41,103 bases of DNA from Chrysophaeum taylorii (lineage: Eukaryota > Sar > Pelagophyceae > Pelagomonadales > Pelagomonadaceae): contig JAQMWT010000558.1 in the NCBI GenBank assembly GCA_029834535.1, positions 1 through 41,103 of the forward strand, written 5' to 3'. The translations under genes were made by a program, and so were the position numbers. The notes beneath the pieces were generated by a model. It did not search any database, had not been told where the DNA came from, and saw only the letters and a program-made list of their open reading frames with translations. Position 1 is the stretch's first letter. Every line of letters starts with the position of its first letter. This document shows, in pieces, positions 18,620 through 28,170 of this stretch.

Positions 18620-20580
18620 TCATTCATTCCTGTGTGGCAAAAACTTTAGACCGTCGTGTACAGAACGATTCTTCTGTCTTCCAGAAAAAAAAAGGAAGAG
18701 AAAAATAAAGGAAGGGCTCGAAGGAGTCCTCCAAGTCCAAGTCGGATCATTGGTCGTCGTCGTCGTCGTCGTCGTCACGAGTTGTCGTCGCGGCCGTAGG
18801 GGATGTCGCCGTCGCTCGTAGCAGTAGCGAAGACCTCGGACGATCGAAAGCTCCTTGGGTTCGTCGCACTGAGGATGAGGCTCGTCGTCGAGATGGAGCG
18901 TCGCGCGAGGTTCGAGCGTCGCACGGAGGTCGTCGAAGGCCGCGGCGTCCCATCTGGTTCCTCGTTTGCGCGTCGTGGAGCGCAAGCTGGCGCTGAAGCT
19001 TAGCTCGAGGTCGCGAGGCGCGGCGTCCCGAGGGCGCTGCGCGACCTCGTCGCGCACGATTTTCTTGACGTCGTCGTTTCGTTCGAGGGCGTCTTCCGTT
19101 GCGACCCGAAGACGGCGAACGTCTCGTGGGCGCGTGCGCCAGAAGTAGCGCGCGGAGTGGCCATCATGGTACGAGTCGTTGATGATGGCGACGAGGACGT
19201 TTAGAACCATTACGAGGAAGATGAAGAAGATCGAGGTAGAAGCGGCCTGCGTTACGGGGATAGTATGTTTCCCTCGTCGAACTGAACGCCAAAATGTAGA
19301 GCGATTGGAGCGCGTGCTTGAAGGCGTGGAAGTCGTTGGAGGCGTCGTCGTCCTCCAAGTCGAAGCGCGACCTCCTGCGACGACGGAGGTAGAGGACGTC
19401 GCGAGGAAGGTGACGCCCATCATCAGAATGAAGTGGCGAAGCTTGGAGGTGATTTTAGCATGCGCGCGGACGAAACACGCGAAGTCCGTCGAGATCCCGC
19501 GGAGTAAAGACAGCACCTTGATCCACAGTTCCGGCGTCGACGGCGTTGAAGTACGAGGCGTCCGAAGTCTCGGTTCGATCGAAGTTTGGGGGGTACCCAA
19601 GAGACGACGGTCTTGGTGACGACGACGAAGACGGACGCGAAGGCGGCGCAGTCCACCAAGTTCCAAACGTCGGTCGCCCATGCTCTCGAGATGCCGACGA
19701 GGCACGCCGGTCGCGCCAGACGTCCCGACCGCGAACGTCGCGCACGAGCTGGCTGCGTCTGCGGTCGCCTCGAGTCGGCGGCGCGGGACCGCGGGCTAGG
19801 TGGCGGCGGCGGCGGCGCTCCCCCGTCATCGTCGTCGTAGGCGAGGTCGTAGCGGTTGAGATGGCGGAGTTGCACGAACTCGCGGATGGCGAAGTAGCAG
19901 AGCAGGGGGTGGCGTCGCTCCTCGTCGCCTCCAACGCCGCCCCCGCGACGGACTCAGCAACGCGGCCCCGATCGCGCCGAGCGTCGCGCGCGGCTCGACG
20001 GCGATGTGCTGGGGTGAGATGACCTCCCAGACATAGGTCGCGTCGTTCGAGACCAGATTCCGCCGAGACGCGTCGACGATGCCGAGGGCTCGAATCGGCG
20101 ACTGGTGGCCTTCCAGCTTGAGCTGGGGCTACAGGACTTCATCGCGGAGGAGGCCCGGGATATCCCACAAGATCACGAGGCAGTCGTCGCCGCCCGACGC
20201 GACGCGGCCGTCGGGGAGCGCACGCGTCGCTCGCGCCGGAAGCTTATGTCCCAAGAGCTCAAAAGACGACGACGAGACGCGTCGCGACGGCGACTGCGCG
20301 GAGGAGGCTCCTGACTGCGTGAACAATCTGATGGACGGCATCATTATCGAGGGCAAGCCGCCTCTGGCGACTCCGTCGCTCTGACAGGACGCCTTACCTC
20401 GGACAAGAATCCAAAGCCAGAGCGTCACGTCCAGCACGTGCCTGTCGCGACGCTTCCATCTCCGAGGACGCACAGCGACGCGACCTTCTGGTCCCCTACA
20501 TCGATCTCGAGCCGTTGATACTGTCGATCCTCGCGTTGCCGAATCGCCGTGACACCGACACACCCGACACAGCCGACGCT
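18620..20580 (-). pseudogene. WD40-repeat plus polycystin/TRP-like cation channel, frames broken
   Basis: On the minus strand WD40 blades come first: VASLCVLGDGSVATGT (near 20460), ALPDGRVASGGDDCLVILWD (near 20190) and SPIRALGIVDASRRNLV (near 20070). Membrane segments follow: HPLLCYFAIREFVQL (near 19890), VWNLVDCAAFASVFVVV (near 19640), WIKVLSLLRGISTDFACFV then FILMMGVTFLA (S4-S5, 19530-19400), a pore-like FHAFKHALQSLYILAF (near 19310), and S6 FLVMVLNVLVAIINDSYHD (near 19190). The S6 motif is characteristic of polycystin/TRP channels. The pieces lie in all three frames, with switches near short homopolymers, so it is a pseudogene, an error-rich stretch, or a gene with several tiny introns. 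The N-terminal part (to about 20800 or beyond) is undefined. Confidence 0.6.
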
Positions 20581-21258
20581 TTCCTTCAATGTTCAGACCA
20601 CTCACGTTAGACCGCCCAGACTCGGGCCGCGCTTCAAGGGACACCACCGTCGATTCGGATCGACGTTGTGATGGAACACCTCTTCGATATTCTGGACGGA
20701 AGAACCCCCCGCGGGAAGCACCCGCCACCGCCATCTTTCTTTCTTCTCCACAGCCGCCTCTTTCTGTCTTCCGTTGAAGGCTTGAAGCGAAGTTGACCAA
20801 ACTTTCAAAAACCTTCCTCTTCACGCTCAAGACTGTCTGAAAATTAATTTTCGTGGGTCGTGTGAAGGCGTGTGGGATGCCTGGAAGGAGAGTTTTTTTT
20901 CGTTCACCCTGTCGTCGTCGTACCAGATGCGGGGGCAGGCGAAGAGACGGGAGGTGTCGGACCCGCAGGGAGTACTTGACCGGACGCACGCGCGACAGAC
21001 GCCCTGTCGAGCGCGGGTCGGGATGCGATGTCGGCCACGACATGGGAGAGGCTGCCGCCATGTCCGAAAGCAAACCATCGCCGCAGCGCTATCGGCCGTC
21101 AGGAGTCCCATCTGTCAGTCTCGGCGCAATGGATGCCGTTTTCGACGCCTACGTCGTCGGCCGCGTATATCACCCACTCGCATCGCCACGCTTGTATGGC
21201 GCCTCGAGATCTGAGGCTGTTGAGCTGACTGACAGAGCACCCCCCGCGCTTTTTCCGT

Positions 21259-21317
<59 letters not shown>

Positions 21318-21385
21318 TTTGCGCGCCTTTCAACCAACCCCCTCTTTATTTATTTATTTATTTTAGCCCCTGGTGCTGTGTGACA
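20581..21385. other. Possible 5' part of the channel gene and TTTA arrays
   Basis: Minus-strand frames remain open (for example KVWSTSLQAFNGRQKEAAVE near 20790) and may be an upstream part of the WD40/channel gene, but no domain is clear. (TTTA)n arrays occupy about 21257-21320 and 21345-21364, just upstream of the TPR gene start. Confidence 0.4.
21257..21364. repeat. (TTTA)n microsatellite in two blocks
   Basis: About sixteen TTTA units, a 24-base GC-rich break, then about five more. Shorter TTTA tracts occur at 3779-3802 and after the TPR gene at 23815-23828. Confidence 0.9.
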
Positions 21386-23747
21386 ATGGGCGACGACGGC
21401 CCGCCTCCGCGGCGAAGACGGCTGGAGAGCGGGTGGGATGAGAAATGGCGGACGTGGGTGAAAGACAAAAAAAAGAAGAAAAAGGGCGGCGTGGCCTGGG
21501 GCGGGCAGGGATCTTTCGGTGAGGCCGTGTTTAGTTCGTAGTAAACGCGGCGGCGCAGGCAGCGAGATCGGGGCATTTGCGCAGTGGCTGGGTCCGCGGC
21601 GCATCGAGGAGCGCGCCGAGGCTGCGTTGGTGGAGGCGTTCACCACGACGGCCCGGCGCGTGTGGCCCGAGTCGAGGGTAGGCCGAGCGGCTCCTTTGGA
21701 GGCGACTATCGGAGGCGACCCGACGTTGCTGTGGCTCTCGCCGGGCGGCGACGAGAATTCGCTGTGCGAGGCGCTCGCCTCGGAGGCGTGGGTGTACGCA
21801 GTGGACGGCGCAGCCACCGCCCTCGCGCGGACGTGCGCGGGCGCGCTGGTGGCGGGCGACGAGGCTCCGGCGGTATGCTTGGTGGAGCACGTGAACGGGG
21901 CGCGCGCGTACGTTGCTTTGGGGGCCGCCGAGGCGCTCGAGGAGCGGTGTGCGGCGGCTGCGGCGGTGTTTTCGGGGAGCGGGTTGCCTCGGTGCGCGCT
22001 CGCCGCGCTCCGGTGCGCGGGCGCGGACACGAACTCTCACGTTACGTGGGCGGACGTGGCCGAGATGTGCCGGTCGCTCGGCGAGGCGCGCCGGGGCGCG
22101 GTCGCGGCGCGGCGCGGGGACGAGGCGAGCCTCGAGCTCTGCGGCGAGCCCCTCTACCTCAACACGCGGCGCGTCCTGCGGCCGCGAGACGACGACGACA
22201 ACGGGCTGCCCGACGACCAGGCGCTCGTATCGCTCGGCGCGTGCTGCGAATCGACGGAAGCGCGCGAGGGCGTCTGGGGTGCGCTGATCGCGCGGCGGCC
22301 GAGGGTCGAGGAGGCGGCGGCGGCGATCGCGGCCTTCGTCGACGGCGCGCTCTCTGCGAAGCGCGGCGGCGGCATCACGTGCGACGTACTCCGCAAAGGC
22401 GCGCGCCTCGGGACTTACGCGACGGGCTCGTTCGTCGACGACGACGGCAAGTTCAAGCCCCTCGACCGCAGGCTCGTCGAGGAGGCCAAGCGGAAACTCC
22501 GCGCACCGGCGGAAACGACGACGACGCCATCCGACCAGCCGCCGGCCTCGAGGGCGCTGGTCGTGGCCGAGGAGCCGACGGAGCCGGCGGCCAAGAAGCA
22601 GAGGGGCGGCGCCGTGCTCAAGCTCGTCAAAGCGGCGCGGCCGCCGCCACCCGTGATGGGGCCGCCGGCGCCTCGCACGGCCGAGGAGCAGCTGCGCGCT
22701 GCGGCCCTCGACTGCGCCAAGCTCGAGATCGAGGCGGAGACCGCCGCCAAATTCGGCGGCGGCGGCGGCGCCAAGAGCCTGGTCGCGGGCGCGGTCGACG
22801 CGGGATCGCTGGGCGAGTTTCGCGCGCGCGTTCTCATGACGGCCGTCGCGCGGCGGTCGTCGACGCGCGCCTCGCATCTCGACCGCCCGCACGTCTACGC
22901 GGCGCTCTGGTGGCGGCTGAAGGAAAGCGATTGGGCGACGGCGCGGAGCGAGACGCCGCCGCCCTTGCCGGAGGCCGCCGCCGCTCGAAAGGGCTTAGGC
23001 GACGCGCGAAAGGGCTCGGGCGACGCGGACGCGGCCGCGGCCGCATACACGCTCGCCCTCGTCGAAGCCCCTCGGCACCCCGCGATCCTTTGCGACCGCG
23101 CGGGCGCGTGGCTCGACGGCGGCCAGGTCGGCGCGGCCGTCTCGGACGCGATGGAGGCCGCCATTCTTTTGCCGAAATGGCGGAACGCGCGCTTGCGGCT
23201 CGCCGAGTGCCTGAGCGCTGCGGGCGACGCCGTCGCCCTCGAGGCCCTCGGCGAGGTCGACCAGCTCTACGGCGGCGACGCGACCGACCTGGCCCGCGCC
23301 GTGGCCCAACGCGCTGGCCGTTCGTCGAGCGACGCGCCCGGGTTGTCGTTCGAGGCGGCCAAGGCCGAGGGCGACGCGGCGTTCCGCGAGAAGCGCCATG
23401 CCGAAGCGCTCCTTGCGTACGGCCGCGCTATCCACGCTTCCCAAGATGTTGCACCGCGCAAGCTAGCCGCCGTCTTCTCGAACCGCGCCGCCGCGTGCGC
23501 GGCCCTCGGCGCGCACCGCGACGCCCTCGCCGACGGCATCGCCGCCGCGGCCCTCGCGCCCGAGTGGGTCAAGGGCCACGTCCGCGTCGCCGCGGCCCTC
23601 CGCGCCATCAAGAGGCCTCGGGACGCGGTCGAAGCTTATTTCAATGCCCTCCGCATCCAGCCGGGGGACCTTGACCTCAACGCGGCACTCTGCGACGCCG
23701 TCGCCGAAGCTCGTCTTGCGTCGTCGTCCTCCTCCTCCTCCTCATAA
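21386..23747 (+). CDS. Large TPR protein with unrecognised N-terminal region, two exons
   Basis: Model: exon 1 21386-21518 from ATG (MGDDGPPPRRRRLESGWDEK), intron 21519-21558 (GT-AG, 40 bases), exon 2 21559-23747; 773 residues. Joining gives GQGSFGSEIGAFAQWL in frame, whereas reading through meets a TAG. Residues about 530-760 are TPR-like: AYTLALVEAPRHPAILCDRA, AKAEGDAAFREKRHAEALLA, then VFSNRAAACAALGAHRDALA and VKGHVRVAAALRAIKRPRDA, similar to co-chaperone TPR domains such as Sti1/HOP. A Lys-rich PAAKKQRGG near residue 380 could be a nuclear signal. The first 350 residues, Ala/Glu-rich with conserved-looking Trp and Cys, match no family I know. It ends in poly-Ser. Confidence 0.75.
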
Positions 23748-23999
23748 TCGGTGCTGTTATTATGAATGAAAAAAGGGCGTCCACCTCCTTTGCCCAAAGG
23801 TCAAATTCACAATAGTTTATTTATTTTGAGCGAGATGGAATTGGCGTTTTGCAATAAAGGACACGAACCTACCTCACGGCCGGGATGAAAAGAAATGGCG
23901 CTCGCAAGATATATGCTGTGGCGAAGCTGAGTCGTCGGATTCCCGCCGTGTGCGCCACTCCTCGACTACTCGGGACGGGTACTTCCTTGTGGAATACAT
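23748..23999. other. Intergenic region after the TPR gene
   Basis: A T/A-rich 3' flank with a short TTTATTTATTTT tract near 23817, possibly part of polyadenylation, then unassigned sequence. Confidence 0.4.
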
Positions 24000-24039
24000 C
24001 CAGCATGGCACGCCAAAGTCGGCGGGACCCCCCCCCTGA

Positions 24040-24187
24040 ACCTAACGGCGGCCGGGGTCCCTCCTCTCTTCGCCTGCCTCGCGGCTCGGCGATGACCCCG
24101 ACTAGGCCTCGGGATCCTTTTCCCCCTCCGGGCACCACTCACGTCTCCTATACCCCACGTCCCCACTTTCACATTACCCCCGTCTAA
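24040..24187 (+). mobile_element. Short diverged copy of the retroelement 3' tail
   Basis: GGGGTCCCTCCTCTCTTCGC, then GGCTCGGCGATGACCCCGAC and a C-rich end (CACTTTCACATTACCCCCG) match the tail at 13930-14090 with clear divergence. No target duplication was identified. Confidence 0.6.
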
Positions 24188-24222
24188 GTTGACGACACCC
24201 GCTGCTGCTTTTCAGTCACCGA

Positions 24223-24294
24223 GCCTCTTCTTGTCCTCTCTCCCTCGCCTCTTCTTGTCCTCTCTCCCTCGCCTCTTCTTGTCCTCTCTCCCTC
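24223..24294. repeat. 24-base tandem repeat, three copies
   Basis: Three perfect copies of a 24-base unit beginning GCCTCTTCTTGTCC and ending CTCTCCCTC, about 150 bases upstream of the next ORF start. Confidence 0.9.
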
Positions 24295-24442
24295 TCGCTC
24301 GCACCAAGCTCTGCGCTTGCCTGTGACGCTCTGATACGACCGCCCTACCCTTACCCTTTGAGTGAGTGTTTACTCTTTGATTAAAAACTCACAGGAGCCA
24401 ACAACGGTCAACTCGAAACAGCGCACAAAAGTATCCAAGAGC

Positions 24443-25720
24443 ATGGCAGCGACGAGTTTGCCACGCATGGTCAGCTTGTTGCGTGACGAGCTGGATCTCG
24501 AGCCCGCCAAGACCAAGGCAGTAGTCGAAGCGGCGTGCGCGACGATCGGATGCGACAACACTGGCACGCTCATCGACAGAGCCCGACGTTGCTTGGACGC
24601 CCTCGGTGTCCCGTATTGCTGGGATATACAGTGCGACGCGAGGCCCGCCTTTCAAGACGCGAACAATCAGTGCGAGCGCGCAGTTTCCCATGACGTGAGC
24701 AATCAGTGCGAACATACCGTTTTTCATGACGCGACTGGTCATCAGCGCGAAAAAAACGTTTCTCTTGAGGCGAGCAATCAGTGCGAGCATATCGTTTCTC
24801 ATGATGCGAGCAATCAGTGCGGCGAGCCGGAGAGTCGCGACGCGAGCCATAATCAGAGCGAACCGCAGCCTGAGACTGCACCCTTCGGCAGCGCGAGCGC
24901 TCAGCGTCACGCGCTCGAAAACCGACAGCCGGGTCGTCGGGACGCGAGCAACGCCGGCGCGTCGCGAAAGCGCCGGCGACGGAGGAAGCGGGCGCCGCTG
25001 AACGCCTCACCAGGCGTATTCCTTTCGCCGCGGAGTGACTCGTCGTTGAACGACTCGCTCTCTCGGGCGTGCTTGTGCAAGCGAGGTGTGACGGTGAGCA
25101 ATAAGAAGCTGTGTTGCTCGGTGTTCGTAGACGAAGACGGCGCATGTGAGGTCGAGGCTCTCGACATTGATTCGAACGACCAATTCGGCGTCGTCTTGAC
25201 CAAGGCGTCCCTGGCACGCATAGGCATCGAGCTGCCAGGAGCAGCGGCCAACGACGAAGCGACGACGCGTTTTTGCTCGGAGGTCTTGAGGCGGCTCCGG
25301 CTCCATGGCGACCAGGTCGCCCTCGTAGCCGAGGGTGTCGACCCTCAAGACCCCGCGGCGCCGCTTGACAACATTCTGTCGTATGGAACGCCAGAGGCGA
25401 AAGATAGCGAGGCGGGGGGCGACGTGCGCGAGCGCGTCGAAGTGGCACTTCGCGAATGCTGCGAGAGCTTCGAGCGCGACAATTTCTGGAGAGATCTTGC
25501 GAAACCGATCGAGTTTGCGCGAGCGGAGCTTGCGAAGATGCCGCGCGACGGGGTCACATCTGCCGAGTCGACGCGCGCTCGGGCAGCACGCGCGATCCGC
25601 GAGGTTTGCAGGCAGCTGCACGGACTTAACCGATCCGGGACCGCGTTTTTCAAGGAGGAGCACGCCAGACTGACCGACGTCCTCGCAACGATCGGACCGG
25701 CAGCGGCGGCGGCGAGCTAG
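24443..25720 (+). CDS. Unrecognised protein with six 12-13-residue internal repeats
   Basis: From ATG 24443 the frame gives 425 residues. An N-terminal helical segment (MVSLLRDELDLEPAKTKAVV) precedes about six repeats of the form (D/E)ASNQCEH-VSHD at residues about 72-145, encoded by 36-39-base DNA units. A basic Arg/Lys stretch (SRKRRRRRKRAP, about 180) could bind nucleic acid or be a nuclear signal. The C-terminal half is helical (VRERVEVALRECCESFERDN). I know no family match. It lies between two retroelement-tail-like sequences (24040-24187 and 25744-26125), so it may be an element ORF rather than a host gene. Codon use is less GC-biased than in the neighbouring TPR gene, which supports a different origin. 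Confidence 0.55.
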   Translation: MAATSLPRMVSLLRDELDLEPAKTKAVVEAACATIGCDNTGTLIDRARRCLDALGVPYCWDIQCDARPAFQDANNQCERAVSHDVSNQCEHTVFHDATGHQREKNVSLEASNQCEHIVSHDASNQCGEPESRDASHNQSEPQPETAPFGSASAQRHALENRQPGRRDASNAGASRKRRRRRKRAPLNASPGVFLSPRSDSSLNDSLSRACLCKRGVTVSNKKLCCSVFVDEDGACEVEALDIDSNDQFGVVLTKASLARIGIELPGAAANDEATTRFCSEVLRRLRLHGDQVALVAEGVDPQDPAAPLDNILSYGTPEAKDSEAGGDVRERVEVALRECCESFERDNFWRDLAKPIEFARAELAKMPRDGVTSAESTRARAARAIREVCRQLHGLNRSGTAFFKEEHARLTDVLATIGPAAAAAS

Positions 25721-25743
25721 CCGCGCATGGCGAAACCAGAAAC

Positions 25744-26215
25744 CTAACCGCGGAGTTCGGGCCCGTGCTGGGGTTTGTAGTAGGTATTCGCGGAGGGTAC
25801 TCGGCCTTCTCCACCGGGTTGACCATCGAATTGGCGATCAACGCTAGGGTGCTCCTTCCCTCGCGCCTTCCACGACGGCTCAGACAACGTGCCTCTACCG
25901 GCGTCTCTCCATCACTGTGCACCGTGAGCGTGCCCGTCTCCTTCTAGCGGGCCTCCATCCAGTATGTCGAAGGCGGTGCAGCCACCGCCTACCTCCAGCA
26001 ACGGCATTACGCACAGGCACACTTCAGGGAGCGCCAAGACGCTTACAGAAAGGCCAACGCCCCCTACGTCTCTCGGCCGCCGGGTCCCTGGCGGCGCCCG
26101 GACGGTGAGGCGTCCCTCCCCTAGATGATCTCGGGCTTGCACCAACGCGGCTGCCAATAATCTTTTTAAGCTGTTTTGATCACGCCCTCTAACTACACCT
26201 TCGAGTCTAATCCTA
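25744..26215 (+). mobile_element. Possible decayed retroelement tail
   Basis: The plus strand reads FGPVLGFVVGIRGGYSAFST and, after a frame change, YVEGGAATAYLQQRHYAQAH, similar in pattern and spacing to YGTVAGLVFGAFGEAS and the helical part of the copy at 13576-13986. At 26145-26215 is a copy of the dispersed 60-base motif, ending only 15 bases before the Psb28 start codon. Similarity is weak, so the call is tentative. Confidence 0.35.
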
Positions 26216-26229
26216 AACCGCCGGAATTG

Positions 26230-26739
26230 ATGGCATCCGCCCACGAGAGACGAGTTTGGTGGAGCTTCGTGTTGGTGATGGTGGTGCCGCGCGCGGTGGG
26301 GTTCGAGGGGGGCTCCGCGCGGGTCTCGCCAACGAAGGCGAGCGAGGAGAGCACAGCGCGGATCCAATTCGTTCACGGCGTGGACGAGAAAGTGGTCCCG
26401 ACGGTGTCTCTGACGCGTTCGGCGAATTCGAGAACGATCGAGCAGGATATTTTTTTCACGGGGACGGCGACATTTTGGTTCCAGCGCGCGAGCTCGCTCT
26501 ACTTGGATCTCTCCAAGGACCGCCTCATCACCGGCATGTTTCTGATCGACGAGGAAGGCGCGATCTCGACGACCGACGTCACGGCAAAGTTCGAACGAGG
26601 CAAACCCCTCGGAATCTCGAGCGTTCTCGTGTTGTCTAATCCGACGGAGTGGCGCCGCTTCATGAGATTCATGACGAGATACTCCGAAGAGCACGGCCTT
26701 CAATTCACGTCGGCCGACCCCCTCACGACGCCGGCATAA
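26230..26739 (+). CDS. psb28: Photosystem II assembly factor Psb28, nuclear-encoded with plastid-targeting leader
   Basis: Psb28 binds photosystem II assembly intermediates at CP47 on the thylakoid surface and helps their biogenesis and repair. The 169-residue frame matches the family along its length: RIQFVHGVDEKVVPTVSLTR (44-63), GTATFWFQ (78-85), ITGMFLIDEEGAI (100-112) and EWRRFMRFMTRYSEEHGLQF (140-159). The leader MASAHERRVWWSFVLVMVVP is a signal-peptide-like hydrophobic segment ending RAVGF, with Phe25 in the position of the ochrophyte ASAF cleavage motif, followed by a short transit-like stretch. About eight extra residues (TIEQDIFF) sit in the loop before GTATF. Many red-lineage algae encode psb28 in the plastid, so this copy suggests transfer to the nucleus. 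Repeat-derived DNA lies directly upstream. Confidence 0.9.
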   Translation: MASAHERRVWWSFVLVMVVPRAVGFEGGSARVSPTKASEESTARIQFVHGVDEKVVPTVSLTRSANSRTIEQDIFFTGTATFWFQRASSLYLDLSKDRLITGMFLIDEEGAISTTDVTAKFERGKPLGISSVLVLSNPTEWRRFMRFMTRYSEEHGLQFTSADPLTTPA

Positions 26740-27220
26740 AAGAGAGCAACGGGTCTTTTTCTTCGTAGTCTGGGACTTGAGGTAGTGGTTTCAGGAGTAG
26801 GTCGGGGGGCCCAGGCAAAAGGAGAGGGTCTTTAGGCGCCGAGCACGCAGGGCGTTTAGGGTGTGTGTTGGGGGGGGGGTGTGCGAGGACGTGCGGGAGT
26901 TTGTATTTTGCTCAGGTTTTTTTTTTTTTTCAGGCCGCGGCGTTGGGAATTCACTAAGCTCGCTTCACTAGGCTCATCGAGATTTACACACTTCACCACC
27001 TTCATATATGAGCGTACAAGTTGTATGTTCATTTCAAATCACTTTACCAGACTAGGGAGTGGTGACGTGGTTCGCTGGTTCTTAAGGAATTCACAAATTT
27101 ATTTTTCCTCACTTTTTTAAAAGACGCAAGGAGCGGGTTAGGATTAATAATGGCTTGTTCGACGTCTCCGGTTCGCGGAAAGAAGGAATACTCGGAAGGC
27201 TGTCATTCCGCAACGTCACG
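26740..27220. other. Intergenic, possible leader of the selenoprotein gene
   Basis: A G-rich stretch, a T14 tract followed by CAG at about 26918-26933 that could be a splice acceptor, then AT-rich sequence. Upstream of ATG 27221 the same frame stays open (GLFDVSGSRKEGILGRLSFR), which looks like the beta-strand preceding a thioredoxin-fold motif. An upstream exon is therefore possible, but I cannot place it. Confidence 0.4.
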
Positions 27221-27849
27221 ATGAAGACCGTGCTGTACTTCTTCCGGGGGACGTGGTGACCGCCGTGCCGGTGAGGCGATGAGAGTGTCTGACTAACATC
27301 GTTCGCAGCTCGCAGCTGACGGCCCTGAACACGCACGTGGGGTCGCTGCGAGCGGGCGGCGTTGATGTTGTTGCGGTGACGGCCGAGCCTGGGGGCGCGG
27401 CGGCGCTGCGGGAGCGGCTCGAGGCGCGCGGCGTGCCGAGGCTCGACTACGAAGTGCGTTCCGACCCCGAGCACAAGTCGCTGGAGGTGCCGGTCGGCGA
27501 CGTCTTCGTGACGAAAAAGCACGAGTGGGACGTGAGCGGGCCGTACGTGATGATCCAGCCTGCCGTTGTGGTGCTCGACGACGACGGGGTGCCGATCAAG
27601 GAGTGTACTTGGTCCTGGAAGACCATGGGATTTGGGAATTTGGGGGAGCTCGATAAGGTCGAAACGCAACCTTGGAACGGACCGGTCCGCGAGGTCGCGC
27701 TCGTCACCTTCCGGCCGGTCATTTCCGATTTGCTGAGTGCGATCAACGAGCGCCGACCCGTCAAGCTCAGCTCCACGCACGAGCAAGTCCAGGACATCCT
27801 GAAAGACGATAGCGAGTTTCTTGTGGTGAAGAAAGAAATAATGTACTAG
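27221..27849 (+). CDS. Peroxiredoxin-like (AhpC/PRXL2-type) selenoprotein with in-frame TGA, two exons
   Basis: Exon 1 27221-27270, intron 27271-27308 (GT-AG, 38 bases), exon 2 27309-27849. Joining gives MKTVLYFFRGTW-TGA-PPC then RSQLTALNTHVGSL, the vvlyFyRG-W-C-P-C-raqLtaL pattern of AhpC/TSA-like thioredoxin-fold proteins, with TGA (27257-27259) exactly where the redox Cys of CxxC stands. Reading TGA as selenocysteine gives a UPPC active site at residues 13-16 and a 196-residue protein. Downstream VVAVTAEPGGAAALRERLEA fits the next strand-helix. A SECIS-like hairpin follows in the 3' UTR. The product would act in thiol or peroxide redox chemistry; substrate unknown. The ATG at 27221 gives a very short N-terminus, so an upstream exon may exist. 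Confidence 0.72.
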
Positions 27850-27983
27850 TACCTTTTTTTTCGTCTTGTCTTCTCCTCCTGCCAGAATATCTTTTTCTTT
27901 CGTTGAAGACGGACGACGCGAGCCTGCCGACGCCTCAAGAAGGAAGTCCTGTGTGATCTTCTTTTTTCTTTCATCATCTTGCA

Positions 27984-28025
27984 ATGACGTCGCTGTCTGT
28001 CTCTCAGAGCGCAGGCGCGACCGAT
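27984..28025 (+). promoter_or_regulatory. Candidate SECIS element
   Basis: About 135 bases after the stop codon, ATGA (27984-27987) and GA (28023-28024) can form the SECIS non-canonical quartet. Between them GTCGC pairs with GCGAC and, after a bulged T, GTCTGT pairs with GCAGGC-side bases including two G-U pairs, giving about eleven base pairs and a ten-base loop. The usual AA in the apical loop is missing, so it is not fully canonical. Confidence 0.5.
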
Positions 28026-28170
28026 GAAAACAAACACTTGAAAATGAATGAAAAACCGTTAGTAGTAAGTAGTATGGGGTTCGTGGTTCCAGAAAGTAAT
28101 ACAAATACATACGTTGGTGGTGTCTTCAACGAGCGAGGTGCCCATTATTAGAAGAAAAAAAAAAAAAAAG

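Noticed and set aside
21531..22892. 453-codon open frame on the minus strand
   Set aside because: It is antisense to the TPR gene exon; its Arg/Ala-rich composition is what GC-rich codons give on the complementary strand, and it has no domain.
21584..23674. 696-codon plus-strand frame in the TPR region
   Set aside because: An Arg-rich frame offset from the TPR frame with no conserved sequence; the TPR frame explains the region.
26918..26935. Poly-T tract followed by CAG as the acceptor of an upstream selenoprotein exon
   Set aside because: It is acceptor-like, but the following sequence does not stay open in the selenoprotein frame to 27221, so I could not build a model with it.
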